Shown here: positions 1 to 7,677 of the stretch, one piece after another | How the letters are laid out: each line of letters opens with the position of its first letter | Numbering within the stretch: the stretch's first letter is position 1 | Origin: Methanobacteriota archaeon | GTDB lineage: Archaea > Thermoplasmatota > Poseidoniia > Poseidoniales > Thalassarchaeaceae | Assembly (NCBI GenBank): GCA_014239955.1 | Contig: JAAZXW010000006.1 | Span: forward strand, 1-64,000 | Length of the DNA: 64,000 nucleotides | Direction: 5' to 3' | The notes under the pieces: generated by a model | The model's input: the letters and a program-made list of their open reading frames with translations, nothing else | What the model was told of the DNA's origin: nothing | Databases searched by the model: none | Translations under genes and position numbers: made by a program

Positions 1-698
1 CATGACTCAGCCTCCAGTGGTATGTCGGTCTCCTTTCCGATGATGAAAACGTAGTCGGTAATCGTCCCGAATTCCTCGAAAATTGTCTCGTTTGGCTTCG
101 ATGATCTCTTGACGTCTTGATCCTTTATCACGGAGGTCTCGCCGATGTGGCTCCCTCCGGTCAAGTATGCCTTTGCACCCTTCTTCATCTTGATGTGAGA
201 GGAGACCTCCTGTCCTGGCAGGGAGATCACTAGGGAGTCCCCCGTCTTGTAGTCTGGGGACTTGTCCATGAGCATGTTCCTCCCATCGTGCAGGTGGACC
301 TGCGTCTTGCCGCCCTTGACGGTGGTCTTCCCCATGACCCTGCAGATCTTGCTTCCTGCGGCCTTCTTTGGGATTGACCTGTATCGTAGCTTTCCGTTGG
401 TGTCAAGGATGCATCGGTAATTCTCTTCGCCGACTGTAAGAACGTCCATCAGACCCACCCCCCGAGCCCTGTCAGTCTCCACATTTCCATCGACCATGAC
501 GCTTCGAGAGTGGAGGATTCTATTCGCCTCCCTCATGTTGTGAGCCACGCCTATGACATCTCTGAGGATGATTCCAAGTGGCATGCACATCTCGATCTGG
601 TGACCACCTGGGTTTGGCTTCTGCGCCCAGATGTTGGTCTTCCTGGTAAGTGGCCATGTCCTTGGCATGACGAGCCTCTTGTGGTGGCTTCTACTCAT
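1..698 (-). CDS. rps4e: 30S ribosomal protein S4e (cut by window start)
   Basis: Small-subunit ribosomal protein eS4, found in archaea and eukaryotes only. The ORF track misses it because the frame runs off the left edge. Translating the minus strand from the ATG at 698 gives MSRSHHKRLVMPRTW, then RTWPLTRKTN, an S4-like RNA-binding stretch (ANRILHSRSVMVDG) and a KOW-like C-terminal half (YKTGDSLVISLPGQ, then GGSHIGETSVIK). About 232 codons are visible, close to the usual archaeal length, so only the last few residues are missing. Its ATG overlaps the L24 stop (ATGA), which indicates translational coupling. L5 would be expected next, outside the window. Confidence 0.95.
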   Translation of the reverse strand, partial: MSRSHHKRLVMPRTWPLTRKTNIWAQKPNPGGHQIEMCMPLGIILRDVIGVAHNMREANRILHSRSVMVDGNVETDRARGVGLMDVLTVGEENYRCILDTNGKLRYRSIPKKAAGSKICRVMGKTTVKGGKTQVHLHDGRNMLMDKSPDYKTGDSLVISLPGQEVSSHIKMKKGAKAYLTGGSHIGETSVIKDQDVKRSSKPNETIFEEFGTITDYVFIIGKETDIPLEAES

Positions 699-1141
699 TC
701 GGAGTCACCCCCTACGGATCTGTCGACGATCCTCTTGATTCGTACTGGATCGCCCTCGAACAGTTTTGTCACGATGACGTTTGATGTGTTGACGGGTACG
801 GCTTCTTCCTTGCCGTCAGCCGTAGCCTGAGTCAGACCATCGATGAAGATGAAGCCTCTCTTTGTGTCGATGGACGCGACCTTTGCCTTCACGCCGGCCC
901 TGCCCCTTGGCTGTCCTAGCCTCTTTCCTCTGGAGTCTGACTTGACGCTATTCGGATGGCTGAAGTCCCCCCTGATCACTTCGACCTCGTCCCCGACCCT
1001 GATGGTCACTGATCTTACCTGCCTGAGGTCTGGATCATCGGAGATAAGGCGGGCTCGCATCCTCTTCCTCTTTACGTGAGTAGGCGCATCCCTCTGGGAC
1101 ATTCTCTGCTTTCCTGCTTTCTTGCTAACCATTCTAATCAC
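695..1141 (-). CDS. rpl24: 50S ribosomal protein L24 (uL24)
   Basis: Large-subunit assembly protein that binds 23S rRNA. The middle of the 148-residue product carries the KOW signature (VRVGDEVEVIRGDF-like, then GVKAKVASIDTKRGFIFIDG). The basic N-terminus (KRKRMRARLISDDP) is typical of archaeal L24p. A second ATG three codons in (MVSKK) may be the true start. The gene directly abuts L14 upstream and overlaps S4e by 4 nt downstream, so it belongs to the spc part of the ribosomal cluster. The C-terminus is slightly longer than usual (IKRIVDRSVGGDSE). Confidence 0.95.
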   Translation of the reverse strand: MIRMVSKKAGKQRMSQRDAPTHVKRKRMRARLISDDPDLRQVRSVTIRVGDEVEVIRGDFSHPNSVKSDSRGKRLGQPRGRAGVKAKVASIDTKRGFIFIDGLTQATADGKEEAVPVNTSNVIVTKLFEGDPVRIKRIVDRSVGGDSE

Positions 1142-1540
1142 CTACACAATCTGTTTGGCCGTAGCCGCTATCCTTGGCCATCTCTCGGCCGCTTCCCTGC
1201 TGATTGGCCCCTTGATATCGGAACCCTGGACGTCTCCCTTCTCGTTTGTGATGACGCAGGCGTTGTCCTCGAACTGTACCCACGTCCCATCCACCCTTCT
1301 GAAGGGCCTTGATTGGCGTACTATCACTGCAGTGAATATCTGGCGCCTCGTCTCAGGGGTGCCTCGTCTGACTGTGACCCTAATCATGTCTCCAACCCCT
1401 GCTGATGGGTACCTTCTGGCCACCCCTCCCTTCTTCAGAACGGTGATCAGTTGCACTACCTTTGCACCTGTGTTGTCGACACATTCCAATCGAGACTGGG
1501 TGAGCAGACCGGATGTCACTCTGCCGGCAATCCCCTTCAT
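1142..1540 (-). CDS. rpl14: 50S ribosomal protein L14 (uL14)
   Basis: Ribosomal protein uL14 at the subunit interface. The track ORF begins at 1597, but the family N-terminus is MKGIAGRVTSGL. I therefore place the start at the ATG at 1540, which overlaps the S17 stop as ATGA. The product is 132 residues, the normal archaeal length. Diagnostic stretches are LECVDNTGAKVVQLI and GVGDMIRVTVRRGTPE, with an archaeal C-terminus (GPISREAAERWPRIA). The extra 19 residues of the longer frame lie within S17 coding sequence and have no family match. Confidence 0.96.
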   Translation of the reverse strand: MKGIAGRVTSGLLTQSRLECVDNTGAKVVQLITVLKKGGVARRYPSAGVGDMIRVTVRRGTPETRRQIFTAVIVRQSRPFRRVDGTWVQFEDNACVITNEKGDVQGSDIKGPISREAAERWPRIAATAKQIV

Positions 1541-1869
1541 TCGCTCGCCTCCTTCTCTATTACGCAGAATTTCACGGTCTTGGAAAGTGGCCTGCATTCC
1601 ATGATGCGAACTCTATCACCAGGATTTAGCTCGCCTATGCAAGTGGGAAGATGGGCTGAATAGCGTCTAGTGCGCTTCTCGTACCTCTCGAACTTCGTCA
1701 TGTAGCGAGTAGCCTCTCTCTCCACTACAACTGTGTCTGTCATCCCCTGTGAAGAGATAACTCCGCTGATGATCTGTCCACGAAGCCTTAGCGTGCCGTA
1801 GAACGGGCAGTTCTTGCTTCCATCCCAATCTCCTTCGGGCTTATTGACGTCTACACCTATGTCTCTCAT
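1537..1869 (-). CDS. rps17: 30S ribosomal protein S17 (uS17)
   Basis: Small-subunit protein that binds 16S rRNA early in assembly. The 110-residue product has the archaeal N-terminus (MRDIGVDVNKPEGDW...CPFYGTLRLRG), the OB-fold core (VISSQGMTDTVVVERE) and the signature GDRVRIMECRPLSKTVKFCVIE. Its start lies 1 nt beyond the Rpp29 stop and its stop overlaps the L14 start, matching the conserved euryarchaeal order L29-aIF1-Rpp29-S17-L14-L24-S4e. Confidence 0.96.
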   Translation of the reverse strand: MRDIGVDVNKPEGDWDGSKNCPFYGTLRLRGQIISGVISSQGMTDTVVVEREATRYMTKFERYEKRTRRYSAHLPTCIGELNPGDRVRIMECRPLSKTVKFCVIEKEASE

Positions 1870-1870
1870 T

Positions 1871-2125
1871 TCAGGACCCCCTGTATGTCTTGCCGATTCT
1901 GTCCTCTGTCCTCTGACCGACGGCAGAGCCGTCTATCTCCTCGTCTTCGATGGTGAATATGATTGTGTCCTTGGCAATTGTGATGTCTTTGCTTCCGGCG
2001 TTGACTCGTATGGTGCGCCTGGTTTCGTCCATCACCATTCCTGACACGCCAACTAGGGTTGGGTCGGTTGAATCGATAACCTCCAGAGTCCTGGAGAGCC
2101 AAGGGAGGTTGATCATCTGGCTCAT
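1871..2125 (-). CDS. rnp1: RNase P protein component 1 (Rpp29/Pop4)
   Basis: Protein subunit of archaeal RNase P, which removes the 5' leader of pre-tRNA. The 84-residue product matches the Rpp29 (UPF0086) core: WLSRTLEVIDSTDPTLVGVSGMV, where 'D-S-T-x-P-x-L-V-G' is characteristic, followed by DETRRTIRV and an Sm-like beta-barrel. A GGAGGTG site lies a few bases before the ATG, inside the end of aIF1. Location between aIF1 and S17 is the normal euryarchaeal synteny. It is a little shorter than most family members and lacks an extended C-terminal helix. Confidence 0.9.
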   Translation of the reverse strand: MSQMINLPWLSRTLEVIDSTDPTLVGVSGMVMDETRRTIRVNAGSKDITIAKDTIIFTIEDEEIDGSAVGQRTEDRIGKTYRGS

Positions 2126-2425
2126 TCAGCGCACCTCCACCTGGTAGCCATTCTGCTCAAGCACCTTGGCTGCCTTCTTCTTGTGGTCCCCTTGAAGTTC
2201 GATTGTCCGGCCCTTGACCGTGCCGCCACTGGCGCATGCTCCCTTCAGGATCTTGGCCAGTTGGCCTATGTCGATTGCTGTGTCCTCTATTCCCTCTACC
2301 ATAGTGACCATCTTACCATACCTTCTCCTAACCACTGAAATCACTGCCTTCTGCTGTTCTTTGGCTATCTCCTGACAAATGCATAGGTCATCTGGAAGTG
2401 CACACATGTTACAAATTCCCGCCAA
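2126..2425 (-). CDS. Translation initiation factor aIF1 (SUI1)
   Basis: SUI1/eIF1 family factor that promotes accurate start-codon selection on the small subunit. The 99-residue product has an N-terminal zinc-binding-like element (CNMCALPDDLCICQ), then the SUI1 core (GKMVTMVEGI and LKGACASGGTVKGRTIELQGDH), ending KVLEQNGYQVEVR. The GGTV and 'I-E-L-Q-G-D-H' motifs are diagnostic. It sits between L29 and Rpp29, as expected in euryarchaea, so initiation is co-expressed with ribosome components. Confidence 0.94.
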   Translation of the reverse strand: MAGICNMCALPDDLCICQEIAKEQQKAVISVVRRRYGKMVTMVEGIEDTAIDIGQLAKILKGACASGGTVKGRTIELQGDHKKKAAKVLEQNGYQVEVR

Positions 2426-2426
2426 A

Positions 2427-2630
2427 TCATTCCTCCTTTTCCAGATTCATCTTCGTGAGGAGCCTTGCAATGCTCCTTCGAGTCTGCTTGTAGGCTCCTG
2501 CATTGGACGCAGAGCCACCTAGTGCCTGCTGAGCCCTTAGTTGGAGCATCTCGTCTCTGAGTTCCACCAGGGTGATCTCACGCTGCTCTTGGTTCATCTC
2601 ATCGATTTCCTTAGAGTTGACGTGTGACAT
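2427..2630 (-). CDS. rpl29: 50S ribosomal protein L29 (uL29)
   Basis: Small helical large-subunit protein near the exit tunnel. The 67 residues contain the classic uL29 pattern: LVELRDEMLQLRAQQALGG, then KQTRRSIARLLTKMNLEKEE. The start at 2630 gives MSHVNSKEIDEM. A later in-frame ATG (MNQEQRE) is equally possible and would suit the family better. The gene directly abuts S3 upstream and aIF1 downstream. Confidence 0.93.
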   Translation of the reverse strand: MSHVNSKEIDEMNQEQREITLVELRDEMLQLRAQQALGGSASNAGAYKQTRRSIARLLTKMNLEKEE

Positions 2631-2631
2631 T

Positions 2632-3330
2632 TCACTCCTCCTCCCTTATTGCTGCCCTCGCTAGGGCTTCCTCTAGATCCAGGGGTACGAATCCGGGTGA
2701 CTCCACTAGTTCGGGCAGTCCGGACTCGCTTCTTTCATGGATTGTTATCTCATGTGGGAGCTTGGATCCTGGCCTCATAATTCTCACAGTGCAGCCTACT
2801 GTCCCGAGCTTCTTCACTGCCGTTGAGAATCCGACATCCATCAACTGTAAAGCAGTCTCGCCGCAGTACTTTATATGCCCCTTCTGGAACTTCTCGACGC
2901 GGTGCCTAGCGCCAGTAATCTTGCCGCTGAGTGTGACGATGCAGCCCCTGGCACCGGCATCCATTATGTTCTGCACGGTGCTGTGTCCGGCTCTTCGGAA
3001 GAACCAACCCCTCTCGAGAGAGCTTGCGAGTCTGCTGGCCATAACCTGGGCATTGATTCGGGCTTCCTCAATCTCCTCCACTTCAAGCTGGGGGTTGGTG
3101 AGGTTGAAGTCTTCCTGTAGACGGCGTTGAAGGTCGTGGATGACCTTGCCCTTTCTCCCTATGACTCGCCCTACTTGCTCGGCTACCAAGGTGACCTTTG
3201 TCCCCTCTGGGGTCCTAGTGAAGGTTAGACCGCCGAAGCCTGCCCTCTCAGTCTCCTTGAGCAGGTACTCTCGGACAAGTTGCCTCTCGACATTGCGGTT
3301 AATCATCTTCTGAATCGTGTTCTCCTTCAT
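2632..3330 (-). CDS. rps3: 30S ribosomal protein S3 (uS3)
   Basis: Small-subunit head protein lining the mRNA entry site. The 232-residue product has an archaeal N-terminus (LVREYLLKETERAGFGGLTF), a type-2 KH domain with the GxxG loop (EQVGRVIGRKGKVIHDLQ) and the S3 C-terminal domain (GARGCIVTLSGKITGARHRVEKFQKGHIKYCGE). Length is normal for archaea. It is followed immediately by L29. Confidence 0.97.
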   Translation of the reverse strand: MKENTIQKMINRNVERQLVREYLLKETERAGFGGLTFTRTPEGTKVTLVAEQVGRVIGRKGKVIHDLQRRLQEDFNLTNPQLEVEEIEEARINAQVMASRLASSLERGWFFRRAGHSTVQNIMDAGARGCIVTLSGKITGARHRVEKFQKGHIKYCGETALQLMDVGFSTAVKKLGTVGCTVRIMRPGSKLPHEITIHERSESGLPELVESPGFVPLDLEEALARAAIREEE

Positions 3331-3339
3331 GCGATCACC

Positions 3340-3882
3340 TCAGAACTCCTCTTCCCCAATTTCCTCGTCATCGTCTCCGAAGTACTCAAGGAAAATTTCC
3401 AGGTTGACCTGGTAGTGGTTGCTGGGAGTTGCCCGACCCATTGCTCGAGGCCTCATATTTGTGGCGACTTGTCCGCGATGAGCAGCGACGTGAGTGATTA
3501 CCATGTCCTCGGCATCGATGTCATCGAACCGCTGCCTTGCGTTGTCCATGGCGCCGTTGATTAGTTTGATGAATTCACGGGAAGCCTTGTTTGGGAACTT
3601 TCCTGGTCCCATCTTCCCCTTCCTGTGCCCGGCCATTGTATTGCCGCCCCTTCCCTTTCGGGATCTGCGCTTGTAAGGAATTGCTCTCTTCTTGTCGACC
3701 ACGTCTTCCAAGTAATCCCTGGCGGATTCAGCGTTCATCCCTCGGATGGCCTTGGCAATGTGGTAGCAGTGTTTGTGATGGCAGTCTAAGTTTACCGCCC
3801 TAGCCGAAACCAGGTTTGAACCCTCGAGAAGCTGGGTGTATCCGCTCTGCGACTTTCCGGTTCTCCTACTCATCCATCTCAC
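3340..3882 (-). CDS. rpl22: 50S ribosomal protein L22 (uL22)
   Basis: Large-subunit protein whose hairpin lines the exit tunnel. The 180-residue product contains AKAIRGMNAESARDYLEDVV, KGRGGNTMAGHRKGKMGPGKFPNKASREFIKLI and MRPRAMGRATPSNHYQVNLEIFLE, all characteristic of archaeal/eukaryotic L17e-type uL22. A short acidic tail (GDDDEEIGEEEF) extends past the usual end. It lies between S19 and S3 in the conserved order. Confidence 0.96.
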   Translation of the reverse strand: MRWMSRRTGKSQSGYTQLLEGSNLVSARAVNLDCHHKHCYHIAKAIRGMNAESARDYLEDVVDKKRAIPYKRRSRKGRGGNTMAGHRKGKMGPGKFPNKASREFIKLINGAMDNARQRFDDIDAEDMVITHVAAHRGQVATNMRPRAMGRATPSNHYQVNLEIFLEYFGDDDEEIGEEEF

Positions 3883-3883
3883 C

Positions 3884-4405
3884 TCACTTTAGTGCCACGT
3901 GCTGGGAAGATCTAGTTGCACCCACACCGGGTCCGGTGTGCGTTACAGACTTCCTAGTAACGGCGAATTCACCCAATGCATGGCCAATCATTGGTGGCGT
4001 TATGTCCAAATTGACGAATTTCTGACCATTATGGACGCCTATTTTCTTACCCACCATCTCGGGCAGGATGTACATCCCTCTGCAATGGGTTCTCACAGTC
4101 TTCCCATTGCTTTTCCTGACGTTATCGAGTAGTTTTTCGCACTCGATGTTTAGTCCTCTCTGTAATGATCTCTTGACTCTTGAAGGCATCAGGGTGGCGA
4201 TTGAGATTGCATCTGGGTCATAGTCGTCGTTCTCGGGTTCACTACTGTTGCCCCATGGGTAAAGTGGGATGTCCTTTAGCTCGTCAATCGTGTACCCCCT
4301 CCAAAGGAATTCCTTCTTCCTCCTCTCGGAGATCTTCGAACGCCTCTTCCTCGCCTGACGCCTCGCCATCTTGGCTGTCCTGAACTGTTTCCTCTTCCTG
4401 GCCAT
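3884..4405 (-). CDS. rps19: 30S ribosomal protein S19 (uS19) with extended N-terminus
   Basis: Small-subunit head protein. The C-terminal two thirds are typical: RTHCRGMYILPEMVGKKIGVHNGQ, then MIGHALGEFAVTRKSV and GVGATRSS. At 173 residues it is longer than the roughly 130-150 expected. A basic stretch of about 30 residues precedes the usual FLWRGYTIDELKDIPL, and an acidic insert (NSSEPENDDYDPDA) separates that motif from LMPSRVKRSLQRGL. The reading frame is intact and lies between L2 and L22, so this is an elaborated protein and not an artefact. Confidence 0.95.
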   Translation of the reverse strand: MARKRKQFRTAKMARRQARKRRSKISERRKKEFLWRGYTIDELKDIPLYPWGNSSEPENDDYDPDAISIATLMPSRVKRSLQRGLNIECEKLLDNVRKSNGKTVRTHCRGMYILPEMVGKKIGVHNGQKFVNLDITPPMIGHALGEFAVTRKSVTHTGPGVGATRSSQHVALK

Positions 4406-4410
4406 ATTAT

Positions 4411-5127
4411 CTACTCCTTCTTCGACCTTCCACGACCCGTCCTTCTAGGTGCGATGTTCCCAACCTTCTGGCCGGGTGGTGAATTTCTGCTAACGGAGCT
4501 GGGGCCGTGGACGGCCTGGTGGTTTCCACCACCATGAGGGTGGTCTACGGGGTTCATTGCGACTCCGCTGACTGTGGGGTACTGCTTTCCTCGTGCCCTG
4601 GCCCTGTGGTGAGCGGCACCTGCCTTCATCAGGGGCTTCTCGGTCCTGCCGTGGCCGCCGAGGACTCCAATGGTCGCCCTGCATAGAGCAGGAAGATCCT
4701 TCGAGCGTCCGCTTGGTAGTATGACTCTGACGTATTCTCCCATCCTAGTATCTATCATAGCGGAGTTACCTCCGGATCTTGCTATCTTGCCGCCGTCTCC
4801 GGGGCGCAATTCGAGGTTGCAAATCTGAGTCCCCTCTGGAATCTGGCTTAGCGTGGTGACGTTGCCCGGCCTCAGGGAAACCTTGTCACCGAATGCGACT
4901 GTCTGGCCCACTGAAACGCCCTCTGGCGCACCCAAATGCGCGATTGCCCCGTCCTCGAACTTCACCTTAGCTAGCGGTGCAGTGTGAGCGGGGCTGTGAA
5001 CCAGATCGATAACCTCTGCAATCTCGCCGTTGACCCTCGGGAGTCTATTGGCAGCAGGGAACCTGTGACTAGAAACTCGGTTCTTGGGGCTTGACCCCTG
5101 CCTCTGTGAACGTGTCCTCTTACCCAT
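4411..5127 (-). CDS. rpl2: 50S ribosomal protein L2 (uL2)
   Basis: Core peptidyl-transferase-region protein. The 238-residue product shows GKRTRSQRQGSSP at the start, LELRPGDGGKIARSGGNSA in the SH3-like domain, and the invariant C-terminal GVAMNPVDHPHGGGNHQ, whose histidine is needed for peptidyl transfer. Length and order (L23-L2-S19) are normal for archaea. Confidence 0.97.
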   Translation of the reverse strand: MGKRTRSQRQGSSPKNRVSSHRFPAANRLPRVNGEIAEVIDLVHSPAHTAPLAKVKFEDGAIAHLGAPEGVSVGQTVAFGDKVSLRPGNVTTLSQIPEGTQICNLELRPGDGGKIARSGGNSAMIDTRMGEYVRVILPSGRSKDLPALCRATIGVLGGHGRTEKPLMKAGAAHHRARARGKQYPTVSGVAMNPVDHPHGGGNHQAVHGPSSVSRNSPPGQKVGNIAPRRTGRGRSKKE

Positions 5128-5138
5128 GAAATCACCTT

Positions 5139-5432
5139 CTAGAACGCTCCGAGTTTGAGCGCAGCCTCCTCTGCATCGTATCCATCGGCGAGACGGATGC
5201 TGGCATGCTTGCCAGTTCTGTTGATTCTAACATTGACCTTTGAGACCTTGACCTCGAGAAGAGTCTCTATTGCCTCCTTGATGTCCTTCTTTGTGGCCTC
5301 TCTTCGGACGATGAATTCGATCCTGTTGTTGTTCTCCATGTGGCCGCCATTTGGATCTGAGACCCTTCTTGCTTCGAGTGTCTTCTCAGTAATCCAAGGC
5401 ATGATAATCACGTCATATGGGTCCATCATCAA
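5139..5432 (-). CDS. rpl23: 50S ribosomal protein L23 (uL23)
   Basis: Tunnel-exit protein that docks SRP and chaperones. The 97-residue product reads PYDVIIMPWITEKTLEARR, then IEFIVRREATKKDIKEAIETLLEVKVSKVNV, the standard uL23 pattern, ending DGYDAEEAALKLGAF. It begins directly before the L4 stop, so L4 and L23 are probably coupled in translation. Confidence 0.96.
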   Translation of the reverse strand: MMMDPYDVIIMPWITEKTLEARRVSDPNGGHMENNNRIEFIVRREATKKDIKEAIETLLEVKVSKVNVRINRTGKHASIRLADGYDAEEAALKLGAF

Positions 5433-6311
5433 TCACTCCAGAGCCCCTATTGCGGACTTCGTCCATACTGTGAGTCGTCCCATGTCTCCACCGGGTGCGA
5501 TGTCTTCGGCACACAGGTCCTTGGCAGCAACTACATCCACGCCTGGGATGTTCCGAGCTGCCCTTTCCAGTCCGTCCTTCTGGGCTACGACCAGGAGGAT
5601 GCTCTTTGGCGTCCTGTACTTGCGCCCCCTCATTGTGCCCTTGCCGGCCCTGATTGACCTGCCGCTCTTGGAGCGGATCAAGTCTGCGGAGACGCCTAGT
5701 CCCTCCATCATGGCTACGAACTTGCGAGTAGAGTTCTGGGTAGGTATTGACTCGATGTCGTACTTCTCGTCCGAACCGTCTCTCGACTCGATGTAATCAT
5801 CGATGATGATCGGGAATCTGAGGCCCTCCTCGAACCTGTGGCCTCGCGAAGAAACTGTGCTTGGGTCGCAGGACGCAGCGATGGCAGAGTCGCGAGCGAT
5901 CTTCCTCTCGCGGGAGTTCATCTTCTGGGACCACTCCTTGTCCACCTTTGGCCCATGTGCCCTTCTACCACCTCTGGTATGTGGGTTCTGAGCACCGGTT
6001 CTCTGGCCTGCCTTCCTCATGATTCTGGAAACTCCACGACCCTTCCCCCACCATTCAACGGAGTGTTTCATACCTGGTTGTGGTGCACGTTTTCCGTCGT
6101 GTTCCCTGTGACCATAGGATTGCCTCCGGTTGGCCCTAGAAGCATGGACAGCAGAACGGACCAGGTCCTCTCTGATCTGTGAAGTGAATGGTGATGGAAG
6201 TTCGACGGACTTGCCGTCCTTGGCCTCCACGGCGTATGTTTCTGCCAGTAGACCTGCATCCATCTCCTCTTGGGCTACCGAGTTGACCAGATTGTATGCC
6301 TTTGTCTTCAT
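5433..6311 (-). CDS. rpl4: 50S ribosomal protein L4 (L4e/uL4)
   Basis: Large-subunit tunnel protein. The track starts at 6323, but MCEN overlaps the L3 end. MKTKAYNLVNSVAQEE at 6311 is the likely N-terminus, 4 nt after the L3 stop. Recognisable stretches are RANRRQSYGHREHDGKRAPQPGMKHSVEWWGKGRGVSRI and GAQNPHTRGGRRAHGPKV (tunnel loop), plus GKGTMRGRKYRTPKSILLVV and PGVDVVAAKDLCAEDIAPGG near the C-terminus. Length is about 292 residues, with no sign of disruption. Confidence 0.96.
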   Translation of the reverse strand: MKTKAYNLVNSVAQEEMDAGLLAETYAVEAKDGKSVELPSPFTSQIREDLVRSAVHASRANRRQSYGHREHDGKRAPQPGMKHSVEWWGKGRGVSRIMRKAGQRTGAQNPHTRGGRRAHGPKVDKEWSQKMNSRERKIARDSAIAASCDPSTVSSRGHRFEEGLRFPIIIDDYIESRDGSDEKYDIESIPTQNSTRKFVAMMEGLGVSADLIRSKSGRSIRAGKGTMRGRKYRTPKSILLVVAQKDGLERAARNIPGVDVVAAKDLCAEDIAPGGDMGRLTVWTKSAIGALE

Positions 6312-6315
6312 ATTT

Positions 6316-7395
6316 TCACACACCCTGCTTGCTCGAAGTACTGACGTAGGTCACATCCACCTCTCCGGGAGTCTTCCTCGGACGAGTTGGGTCTCTGAAC
6401 CTGATTAGCCTCTTTGCTGGTCCCGGGAGGCTCCCTTGGATAATCATGTATGGATTGCGGACTTCCCCATAGTTCAGGAAACCTCCTGCGGGGGTTATCT
6501 CTGATTCCTCGGGGTTGGAGATTCTCAGGATTTTCTTGTTGAGCTCGGTTCTCTTGTGGTATCCGACCTGGCCAGCTTGTCTGATGGTTTTCCTGACGTA
6601 TCCAGTTCCAAAGTCGCCCATGTTCCCGCCCTGACGTCTCCTCTTGCTGTTCTTATGGCTCAGAAGCTTTAGTCCGAACCTCTTGATGGATCCTTGCCAC
6701 CCCTTCCCCTTGGTAACGCCGACAACGTCGACCTCTTGTCCGACTTCGTAGACGTCTTCGAGACCGATTTGCCCGCCGAGACGTTCCATTGCCCAGTCGA
6801 GTTTTGCATCTATGCCACCTCCGTTCAGCCCTATCTCCATTATCTCGGGAGTCTTCGATGGTATGCCCCTAACTTGGTCTGGTTGAGTGCAGACAATCAG
6901 GCGAACCTCGGTAAGATCCTGGTCCCTCAGGGAGTTTACTGCATCCTCAGATGGCTGAGACGTCCTCTTCGGGATTCTTCCACCACGTGTTGCTGGCTTC
7001 CTCCCCTCCTCTACGTCCCTTTCTCCTCGGGTCTGGTTTGCGAAACGTGGGAATAGGTTAGTGGGCGAGTCTGTGGAGACGTCGGCCCAAACCTCGCCAG
7101 CCGTTTGCTTCCCATAGGGAGTCATCCTGTAGCCCCTAACAGCTAGAACGTTCAGTGGTGGGGCCTCGACGACGGTGACTGCCTTCCTAACTTCCTGGCC
7201 TGCAGAGGTTGATTTTGGGTTGGTGTCCCTCATCATGATGTGAGTCATTCCGGCCTTCCAACCTGCGAATCCTTGGATACGGACCTCGGAAGACTCTGTT
7301 TCTGGCCATGAGGTGATTCTAGCGAATTGGCGGATTGCACGCTTTCTAGGGCCATAGCCCATGCTACCACGGCGGGGTTTGGATCGGTCTGCCAT
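6316..7395 (-). CDS. rpl3: 50S ribosomal protein L3 (uL3)
   Basis: First gene of the ribosomal cluster; uL3 sits near the peptidyl-transferase centre. The track frame opens at 7473, but AGGAGGAAATGCA precedes the ATG at 7395, which gives MADRSKPRRGSMGYGPRKRA, the archaeal L3 N-terminus. Further matches are GWKAGMTHIMM, VTKGKGWQGSIKRFGLKLLSHKNSKRRRQGGNMG and RKTIRQAGQVGYHKRTELNK. About 359 residues. The 26 upstream residues of the longer frame do not look like protein and overlap a hairpin in the leader. Confidence 0.97.
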   Translation of the reverse strand: MADRSKPRRGSMGYGPRKRAIRQFARITSWPETESSEVRIQGFAGWKAGMTHIMMRDTNPKSTSAGQEVRKAVTVVEAPPLNVLAVRGYRMTPYGKQTAGEVWADVSTDSPTNLFPRFANQTRGERDVEEGRKPATRGGRIPKRTSQPSEDAVNSLRDQDLTEVRLIVCTQPDQVRGIPSKTPEIMEIGLNGGGIDAKLDWAMERLGGQIGLEDVYEVGQEVDVVGVTKGKGWQGSIKRFGLKLLSHKNSKRRRQGGNMGDFGTGYVRKTIRQAGQVGYHKRTELNKKILRISNPEESEITPAGGFLNYGEVRNPYMIIQGSLPGPAKRLIRFRDPTRPRKTPGEVDVTYVSTSSKQGV

Positions 7396-7418
7396 TGCAT
7401 TTCCTCCTGTATTCCGAA

Positions 7419-7438
7419 ATTGGCCGCAAGCGGCCAAT
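7419..7438. promoter_or_regulatory. Perfect 9-bp inverted repeat in the L3 leader
   Basis: ATTGGCCGC-AA-GCGGCCAAT is an uninterrupted palindrome centred about 33 bp upstream of the rpl3 ATG, just 5' of its Shine-Dalgarno (AGGAGG). It could be a repressor operator or, as RNA, a hairpin beside the ribosome-binding site of the whole ribosomal operon. Function is inferred from position only. The rest of the roughly 280-bp gap to the divergent helicase gene holds no recognisable gene. Confidence 0.5.
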
Positions 7439-7677
7439 GCCGGGCCAACCGCGCTATGGAAGCACCGTGACACCGGGCCGGATTCGCGAATGCGGATGCG
7501 GTTTGTGGGATGCTAATCAGAGCCCTTTGGTGTCTGGTACCTCACGCAGTGAGCGGCCTTGCGACAAACATACCCTATTTGAACGAATCGGGATGGAAAA
7601 TGCGCACCCCTGCAGGGTTATTGGACGAATATTGTCAATGCAACGATTTTGAACCCTGACTCCGGAGGCCCGAGTCC

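Noticed and set aside
2624-3130. 168-codon plus-strand ORF
   Set aside because: Antisense shadow of ribosomal protein S3.
5155-5796. 213-codon plus-strand ORF
   Set aside because: It lies antisense to L23 and L4, which are certain genes; a shadow with no family features.
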